This document shows, piece by piece, positions 30,755 to 41,300 of a stretch of 64,000 nucleotides of DNA. Both the position numbers and the translations under genes were made by a program. Origin of the DNA: Bartonella sp. ML70XJBT.G (GTDB taxonomy: Bacteria; Pseudomonadota; Alphaproteobacteria; Rhizobiales; Rhizobiaceae); contig NZ_JAQITA010000006.1 of the NCBI RefSeq assembly GCF_028618575.1, positions 61,723 through 125,722 on the forward strand, written 5' to 3'. Numbering within the stretch: the stretch's first letter is position 1; every line of letters begins with the position of its first letter. The notes under the pieces were generated by a model. It was not told where the DNA came from. It was given only the letters and a program-made list of their open reading frames with translations, and ran no database searches.

Positions 30755-31135
30755 TTAAGAATCGTCGTCGTTAGAAACACCGCCTCCGAGAATATCGGCA
30801 ACATCATCATCCTCATCGTCCTCATCGTGGGATAAAAAGGCGTCATCGTCATCACCAAGATCAACATCACCATCCTCCAAATCAGGAAGATCATCATCTT
30901 TAGAATCGTCACCATCCTCTTCAAGAAGCATAAAAGCAGATTTCTCAAGTGCTGTATCAAGCTCTTCAGTATCAACATCTTCTTCACTATTTGCTTCAGC
31001 TGCTGCAACCTCAAAATAAGAACGTGGATAAGAAATCCCTGTATAAGGTGATACAATAGGGTCGCGATTAAGATCATAAAACTTCTTTCCCGTTTCTGGA
31101 TCAACACGCTTAGTTCCAAGATCCTGTTTTGCCAT
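30755..31135 (-). CDS. FYDLN-acid family protein (TIGR02300-like)
   Basis: This 126-residue protein has the conserved N-terminus MAKQDLGTKRVDPETGKKFY, directly followed by DLNRDPIVSPYTG. The C-terminal half is extremely acidic, dominated by Asp and Glu (about residues 70-126). The family is confined largely to alphaproteobacteria and has no established function. The FYDLN part resembles a zinc-ribbon-like segment that lacks its cysteines here. It lies between tRNA-Ala and divergent aroA. The unusual composition produces a long open frame in another phase (30748-31164), which is a shadow. Confidence 0.9.
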   Translation of the reverse strand: MAKQDLGTKRVDPETGKKFYDLNRDPIVSPYTGISYPRSYFEVAAAEANSEEDVDTEELDTALEKSAFMLLEEDGDDSKDDDLPDLEDGDVDLGDDDDAFLSHDEDDEDDDVADILGGGVSNDDDS

Positions 31136-31304
31136 GAACCGTGCCTCTTTTGCTTAACTATCATTCCATTAAAAAATAAATTTCATGGTGCTTAATCAAA
31201 AAATAATGTCTTTGTCAAAAGATAAATACATCATTCTTCATGGATTTCCTCATGACGCCTCTCAAAGCTTGTGCTAAGGAGGGGATTAATTTCGTAAAAT
31301 TTAG

Positions 31305-33298
<1,994 letters not shown>

Positions 33299-33322
33299 AG
33301 TTGTAAAGGTGATTTCCGGCCG

Positions 33323-33393
33323 AGCGCTAATTTTTTTCCTGCATTCAAGGAAAAAGGCGGGAACTTGCCCCATGTTAACACTAACCTAGCGCT
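33323..33393 (+). promoter_or_regulatory. Candidate structured leader or attenuator before rpsA
   Basis: AGCGCTA at 33323-33329 can pair with TAGCGCT at 33387-33393. Between them TTTTTCCT (33333-33340) can pair with AAGGAAAAA (33347-33355) around a 6-base loop. The closed structure ends about 40 bp before the rpsA start. S1 is autoregulated in gammaproteobacteria; this could be an analogous leader, or part of a cmk terminator. Folding was judged by eye. Confidence 0.35.
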
Positions 33394-33431
33394 TATACCT
33401 TTTACAATGAAGGTATGTATCAGGAGTTCTT

Positions 33432-35132
33432 ATGTCACAATACAATCCCACAACAGCGGATTTCGAAGCCCTTCTTATGGAATCCTTTCAAACCAATGAT
33501 CTTAATGAAGGATCCGTTGTTAAAGGTCGCATTATTGCAATCGAAAAAGACATGGCCATTATTGATGCTGGACTTAAAGTCGAAGGACGTATTCCACTCA
33601 AAGAATTTGGAGCTAAAGGAAAAGACGGTTCCTTACAAGTTGGCGATGAAGTTGAAGTTTACATTGAACGCATCGAAAATGCGATGGGTGAAGCTGTTCT
33701 GTCACGTGAAAAAGCACGGCGTGAAGAAAGCTGGATTCGGTTGGAAGAAAAATTCAATGCTGGTGTACGCGTTGATGGGGTTATCTTTAGCCAAGTAAAA
33801 GGGGGCTTTACGGTCGATCTCGATGGTGCTGTTGCTTTCTTACCCCGCAGCCAAGTTGATATTCGCCCTATCCGTGATGTTTCACCTCTTATGCACAATT
33901 CACAATCCTTTGAAATTTTAAAAATGGATCGTCGTCGTGGTAATATTGTTGTTTCACGCCGTACTGTCTTAGAAGAAAGTCGTGCTGAACAACGTTCAGA
34001 AATTGTACAAAATCTTGAAGAAAACCAAATTGTTGAAGGTGTGGTTAAAAATATCACTGATTATGGTGCTTTCGTTGATCTTGGTGGAATTGATGGGCTC
34101 TTACACGTCACAGATATGGCTTGGCGACGCGTTAATCATCCATCAGAAGTTCTCACCATTGGGCAAACAATTAAAGTCCAGATTATTCGCATAAATCAAG
34201 ATACACACCGTATCTCTCTTGGCATGAAGCAGCTTGAAAGTGATCCTTGGGAAAGCATCAGTGCGAGATATCCTGTGGGCAAAAAAATTACCGGTGCTGT
34301 TACCAACATTACTGATTATGGTGGTTTCGTTGAAATAGAGCCAGGAATCGAAGGATTGATCCACGTCTCTGAAATGAGTTGGACAAAGAAAAATGTTCAT
34401 CCTGGAAAAATTCTCTCTACATCACAAGAAGTAGAAGTGGTTGTGCTTGAAATTGATCCTTCTAAACGGCGTATTTCTCTTGGCTTAAAACAAACATTTG
34501 AAAATCCATGGGTCGCTTTTGCCAATAAATTTCCTGTCAATTCACAAATTGAAGGAGAGGTTAAAAATAAAACAGAATTTGGTCTCTTCATTGGTCTTGA
34601 AGGCGATGTTGATGGTATGGTTCATCTCTCTGATCTTGATTGGAATCGCCCTGGTGAACAAGTCATTGATACCTACAATAAAGGAGATATCGTTAAAGCT
34701 GTGGTCCTTGATGTTGACGTTGAAAAAGAACGTATCTCTCTTGGAATTAAGCAACTTTCTAGTGATAAAGTTGGAGAAGCAGCAGCAGCAGGTGAACTTC
34801 GCAAAGGGGCTGTTGTGACATGTGAAGTGATCGCCGTTAATGATAATGATATTGATGTTAAATTAATTGATCATAACCTTGAAACAACTATTCGCCGTGC
34901 TGATCTCGCCCGTGATCGTGATGAACAGCGTCCTGAACGTTTTTCTATTGGTCAAAGAGTTGATGCCCGCATCACCGCATTTGATAAGAAAACACGCAAA
35001 CTTTCAGTGTCTATCAAAGCTTTAGAAATCGCAGAAGAAAAAGAAGCTGTTGCACAGTACGGTTCTACAGACTCAGGTGCTTCTCTTGGTGATATTCTCG
35101 GTGCTGCTTTGAAAAAGCAAGAACAAGATTAA
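33432..35132 (+). CDS. rpsA: 30S ribosomal protein S1
   Basis: S1 binds mRNA and helps initiate translation. The 566-residue protein contains six S1 repeats; repeats 3 to 6 are clear from GVVKNITDYGAFVDLGGIDG, GAVTNITDYGGFVEIEPGI, GEVKNKTEFGLFIGLEGDV and CEVIAVNDNDIDVKLI, each with an HVSEMSW/HLSDLDW-like segment and RRISLGLKQ-like ending. AGGAG precedes the ATG at 33432. It ends the aroA-cmk-rpsA group and has a terminator at 35168-35196. Confidence 0.97.
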   Translation: MSQYNPTTADFEALLMESFQTNDLNEGSVVKGRIIAIEKDMAIIDAGLKVEGRIPLKEFGAKGKDGSLQVGDEVEVYIERIENAMGEAVLSREKARREESWIRLEEKFNAGVRVDGVIFSQVKGGFTVDLDGAVAFLPRSQVDIRPIRDVSPLMHNSQSFEILKMDRRRGNIVVSRRTVLEESRAEQRSEIVQNLEENQIVEGVVKNITDYGAFVDLGGIDGLLHVTDMAWRRVNHPSEVLTIGQTIKVQIIRINQDTHRISLGMKQLESDPWESISARYPVGKKITGAVTNITDYGGFVEIEPGIEGLIHVSEMSWTKKNVHPGKILSTSQEVEVVVLEIDPSKRRISLGLKQTFENPWVAFANKFPVNSQIEGEVKNKTEFGLFIGLEGDVDGMVHLSDLDWNRPGEQVIDTYNKGDIVKAVVLDVDVEKERISLGIKQLSSDKVGEAAAAGELRKGAVVTCEVIAVNDNDIDVKLIDHNLETTIRRADLARDRDEQRPERFSIGQRVDARITAFDKKTRKLSVSIKALEIAEEKEAVAQYGSTDSGASLGDILGAALKKQEQD

Positions 35133-35167
35133 TGTTCCATTGTTAAAAGAAATTATCTATAATGTGA

Positions 35168-35196
35168 GGTCGCTCATTTTTCGGGCGGCCTTTTTT
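35168..35196 (+). terminator. Rho-independent terminator after rpsA
   Basis: GGTCGCTC (35168-35175) pairs with GGGCGGCC (35183-35190) with two G-T pairs around a 7-base loop, followed by six T. It lies 36 bp past the rpsA stop codon. Confidence 0.85.
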
Positions 35197-35359
35197 ATTT
35201 GTTTTAAAAAATTGTTTGCTTATTTCTTCAATTGTATTGTTAAAAATTACAACTATTCTTAAAGAAACAATTTATTTTTTCTTTGAACTGTTCAGTATTA
35301 AAATAAAATGCTTACAGCCTATTAAATATGAAGAAACCACATCATTGAATCGAAATAAT

Positions 35360-38300
35360 ATGGTATTCACAATATCCTGCATAAAGTATCTTTTTTCTCA
35401 ACAAACTAAGATTCATCATCTGACTCAAACCAGTGCTCCTCTTCGTTCAACTTATAAATCGCAGGATGAACTTTATAAATTAGGCTATGACATAGCTTCT
35501 AAAAAAGAAATCCTCCTTCCTGAATATAAGGGAGAAAATAATTTTCACAAAAGGTTGAATGAAAATGCTAAACTTATTCTCCGTGCCTTTCACACCTGTT
35601 ATATTGCTGCTCGAAACGATGAAACCATGGCGCCATCTGCTCAATGGCTGCTTGATAATCATTATACCATTGACAAAACGATACAACAACTCCGTCGTAA
35701 CTTATCTAAGTCTTTCATTAAGCAACTTCCTCTTTATGAACAAAGGGAAGACATACCACGCATTTTTGCGTTAGCTTGGCTTTATATTGCCCATACGGAC
35801 AGTATATTTTCACAAAAAACACTCACGGCTATGATCAATGGGTTTCAAGAAGTTTGTGCTCTCAAAATTGGTGAATTATGGGCTCTTCCTTCTGTTATAC
35901 AGATGTTGCTCATCGAAAATGTCCGTCGTCTTGCACTGCGTATTGAACAAACACGCACTATGCGCCAGCTTGCCCATAAAGTTGCTGATAAAATTTCCCT
36001 CACTGATAATGAAACAAAATTACATACTCTTTTTACTCGTTATACACCATTCACTGTTTATCCAAGCTTTTCAGCCCATTTATTCTATCGTCTGCGCAGT
36101 GCATCTGTGGATTCAACAACCGCATTAAATTGGCTTGAACAGCAATTACAAAACCAAGGCAGTAACCTCGAAATTGCCACAACTGATGAACATATACGCC
36201 AAGCAGCAGATGGTGTCACCATGGGCAATATTATCCGTGCACTTAAAGCACTTGGTGATGTTGATTGGGCAGTATGGTTTGAAACTGTTAGTTCTGTAGA
36301 CTCTATTTTGCATAAAAATAGTGATTTTTCTAAAATTGATGCTCATTCACGCAATATTTATCGACAAGTGATCGAAAAAATCGCTCGCTTTTCACCTCTT
36401 AGTGAACAGGAAGTTGCACGAAAAGCGATAGAAATAGCACGTTCTCCTTCTGAAAATACACCTCTGCACTCCTCTGTTGGGTGGTACCTTATTGGTGATG
36501 GACGGCATAGTTTTGAAAAAGCATGTGGCTATACTTCACCTTTGCTTATAAAATGGGCACGGTTTTTCTGCTGTTCAAAGATAAGCATTATTACTATTCC
36601 TGTTTCTTTTCTCACGCTTATCCTTTTGCTTGCAATCTACGCTCTTTTACAGACATCTGAAACACTCTGGATAACGCTTCTTTTCACTGCTTTAGCGCTG
36701 TTTCCTGCTATGGATGCTGCTTTTGCTTTTTTCAACACTGTTGTTTCATGGATTATTCCCTCAAAACAACTCATTGGTTATGAATATAAAAAGGGGATTC
36801 CGGAACATGCACGCACAATGGTTGCTGTGCCTACTTTAATCACCTCACGCGACTCTATTGATGAGCAAGTGCGCAATCTTGAAGTGCACTACCTTTCCAA
36901 TCCCAAAGGCGCCATCCATTTTGCAATCCTCACAGATTGGGTAGATTCTCCCTTAGAGCAAACGCAAGATGATCTTGACTTGCTGTATTACGCGCAAAAG
37001 AGTATCGATAAACTTAATTGTCGTTATCATCGTGATGATATCCCTCTTTTTTTCCTTTTACACCGTCGGCGTCTTTATAATCCCAGCGAAAAATGCTGGA
37101 TGGGATGGGAGCGAAAGCGTGGTAAACTTCATGAACTTAATCTGTTATTAAGAGGTGATAAAAACACCAGCTTTTATCCTCCTAACCCACATCTTCCCAT
37201 GGATTGCCGTTTTGTTATGACGTTGGATGCAGATACGCGCCTGCCCCCTGAATGTGTCACAAAACTTGTTGGAAAACTGAACCATCCGCTCAACCACCCC
37301 ACTTTTGATCCTCTCCATGAAAAAATTGTAAAAGGCTATAGCATTTTACAACCCCGTATTACGCCTTCTCTTACCACAGGAAAAGAAACATCCATTTTGC
37401 AACGGGTTTTTTCTACCAATCGCGGTATTGATCCTTATGTCTTTGCTGTTTCCGATACCTATCAAGATCTTTTAGGAGAAGGAACTTTTATCGGCAAAGG
37501 TCTTTATCATATTGATGCATTTCAGCAAGCACTTAACGGCAAAATCAAAGAAAATACTGTTCTTAGTCATGACCTTTTAGAAGGAGGATATGCACGTACC
37601 GCATTGGTGAGTGATGTAGAAGTCATTGAGGATTATCCAATAGCTTATAATGTTGATGTTGCGCGTTATCACCGTTGGGTTCGCGGAGATTGGCAACTCT
37701 TGCCTTATCTCTTTTGTCCTCGTCAAATTAGTTCTACGACACGTTGGAAAATACAGGATAATCTGCGCCGTTCTCTCACACCACTGATGTGGCTCATTGC
37801 TGCCTTTGCTGGATGGTCTCTTTTGCCATTAAAGAGTGCAATTATTTGGCAAACATTCTTGTTCTTTAGTCTCTTCATTGCACCAATTTTAAGTATCTTA
37901 CAAACGCTTGTTCCATCCAATATTGGTGATTCTTTACGTGGATATTTTCAATTAATTTTCAATAAAACGACCCTAACTGGCGCAAATATATTTCTTAAAA
38001 TGACATTTCTTGCTCATTCAGCTTATTTTATGACTGATGCAATTATCCGCACACTTTATCGCATGACGATTTCAAAACAGCACTTGCTTGAATGGAAAAC
38101 CTCTGCTGCAACAAAATCTATTCCCAATAGCCTTCGCTTCTCTATCTTTACAATGTGGCCAGCAACACTTATGGGTATTCTTGCTATAGCACTTCCTTTC
38201 TTTTCCCATAATTTTGCAAGCTTTATTGCCTTACCGTTTGGTCTGACATGGTTTTTTTCACCCTTCATTGCATGGATTGTGAGTCAACCTTCAACATTTC

Positions 38301-41300
38301 AAGATACTCTTCATAGTTCTTTTGAAGATAAAAAAACACTACGCTCTATTGCACGACAGACATGGCTTTATTATGCAAGTTTTGTCAATGCGCAAAGCAA
38401 TTATTTGCCCCCCGATAATTTTCAAGAAGACCCTGAACCTCTGATTGCACAACGCACATCTCCGACCAATATTGGGCTTTATCTTCTTTCTGTTATTGCT
38501 GCGCGTGACTTTGGCTGGATTAGTTGTCAAGAAACCATTACCCGCATTGAATGTACACTACGTTCTCTTGCTAAAATGAAAAAATTTCGTGGACATCTTT
38601 ATAACTGGTATGAAACAGATACACTCAAACCTCTTCTACCAACTTATGTATCAACCGTTGATTCAGGAAATCTTGCTGGCCATTTACTGACCCTTGCTTC
38701 AGCTTTAAGAGAATGGGCGGAAAAACCTCATGTTTTTATTCAAAGTGATCTGGACGGCTTGCGTGATGTTTATGCTCTTTTGGAAGAAACTGTCAAAGAA
38801 ATTCCGGATAATCAACCTATTTTACATCCCTTACGTCAACAAATCGAAAAGTACATCAGCAATTTTGATCATTGTATGAGTACTGTCGTAGAAACACCAA
38901 ACACCATCATTTCTCAGCTTACAGACCTATCCTTTATCGCGCATGATCTTATACACTTAATAGATGAACTTCATCAAAAAGTTCAAACGAAAAAATCTTC
39001 TCAAACACTCTCTTGGGCTCAATGTCTTTTAGAAACCTGTAACGCTCACCATCATGATGCTACTGCTGGCTATGACAGTGAAAAATTACGTAAAACATTG
39101 AATAGTTTAGCTGTAGAAGCGCGGCAAATTGCCTTGGATATGAAATTTGACTTTTTAGAACAACCTGAACGTCATCTTTTGTCTATTGGGTATCGTGTGC
39201 AAGAAAATAAACTCGATGAAAATTGTTATGATTTACTCGCCTCAGAAGCGCGCCTTGCAAGTCTTTTTGCCATCGCAAAAGGCGATATAAAAGTAAAACA
39301 TTGGTTTCATCTTGGTCGACTCCTCGTCCCCATTGGTTGGAAAGGTGCATTGTTATCATGGTCTGGCTCCATGTTCGAATATCTCATGCCTTCCCTTGTT
39401 ATGCACGAACCTTTGGGATCTCTCCTCGATCAAACCAATCGACTGATTATTCATGATCAAATACAATACGCCTATAAACGTGGAGTCCCTTGGGGAATTT
39501 CAGAAGCAGCATTTAACGCTCGTGATCAGTTAATGAATTACCAATATGCTCATTTTGGTGTTCCAAGCCTCGGACTCCAACGTGGTCTCTCACGCAATAC
39601 CGTTATTGCTCCCTATGCTAGTCTTTTAGCAGCACAATATGTTCCTGACCAAACCGTGACCAATTTAAAACATCTCCGTGATCTTGGAGCTTTAGGAACA
39701 TATGGTTATTACGATTCTCTTGATTTCACCCCCTCACGCGTGAAAACAGGAGAAAAATACGCTGTAGTACGCAATTATTATGCGCATCATCATGGCATGT
39801 CCATTCTTGCTATCGATAATGTTATTTTTCAAGGGCGGATGCGTGATCGCTTTCATAGTGACCCAATCATTGAAGCAATCCAATTTTTATTACAGGAAAG
39901 AGCACCACATCAAATTCCTATCATTCATAGCAAAGTTATTCATCGCATGCGTAACAATTATCAAGAATTCAACGATGCTCCTTTGCGTATTATCAAAAAC
40001 CCGCTGCTTAAACCACGTGAAACTTTGCTCTTGTCCAATGGTTCCTATTCTACAATGTTGACAGCCAACGGTTCTGGTTACAGTCGTTGGCATGATTATG
40101 CGATTACACGCTTTATTCCCGATGCAACAGAAGATCAACAAGGAACTTTGTTCTTTCTCCGTGATATAGAGAATGGTCGTTGGTGGTCTGTGACTGGTGA
40201 GCCAACACGCGTTGTCGGAGAAGATGCAGTCTGCATTTTTACAGATGAAAAAGCTGAATATACAAAAATGGTTGATGGTATCAAATCAACACTTGAATGT
40301 CTTATTACCTCTGAAGGATGTGGTGAAGGCAGACGTCTTCAACTTATTAATACAACAAACAAAGACCGTATCATTGAAGTGACCTCTTATGGTGAACTCG
40401 CCCTCGCAACAATGGATGCAGATCAAGCACATCCTGCTTTCTCGCGGATGTTTATAGAAACAGAAATTGCTAACGGGAGAAGGACAATTTTTGCTAAGAG
40501 GCGCAAACGCTCTCCCCATGATCCTGAAATCCACATTGCCCATTTTGTGACTGGTGATAATATCCAAGAAACAGAAGCTGAAACGGATCGCTTGCAGTTT
40601 ATTGGTCGAGGACGATCTATTCATCGACCTGCTGCATTTGACCACAATGCGCATTTTCGCAATAGTCAAGGTTGTGTGCTTGATCCCATTATCTCACTGC
40701 GATGCCGTGTAAAAATTCCAGCACATGAAAAAGTTGAACTGATTTTTTGGACTTTTGCTGCTCATGCAAAAGAAACACTGCACAATTATATTAAACATTA
40801 TCGGCAGCCCAATATATTCCAGCAAGAATTTTCAATGGCATGGACACGCTCGCAAGTCTCGCTCTATCAAAGTGGTATCAGCCTTAAAGAAGCTATTACC
40901 TATCAAAAATATGCAACACCACTTATTTATCTTGATCGAACATGGCGTCTTTCTTCAAAAAACTTAGCAAAAAATCTTGGTAAACAATCTGATCTTTGGC
41001 CAATGTCACTTTCAGGAGACATTCCGCTCTGTCTTCTCAGATTAGATAATGAGGGAGATATCACTGTTCTACGTGAACTTCTCAAAGCACATGAATATTG
41101 GCGTATGCGTGGACTTATTGTTGATCTTGTCATTCTTAATGAACAAGCATTTTCCTACATACAAAATACACAACATGCTATTGAATGGGTATGCGAATCC
41201 TATCGCCATCACATTCATGATACAGATGAACGCCAACATATTTTCACTCTTCGGCGTGATCAAATGAATGAACAGAGTTTTCAAACTCTTCTTGCTTCAG

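Noticed and set aside
30748..31164. 138-codon minus-strand frame overlapping the FYDLN gene
   Set aside because: It is a shadow produced by the repetitive acidic codons; the other frame carries the conserved family sequence.
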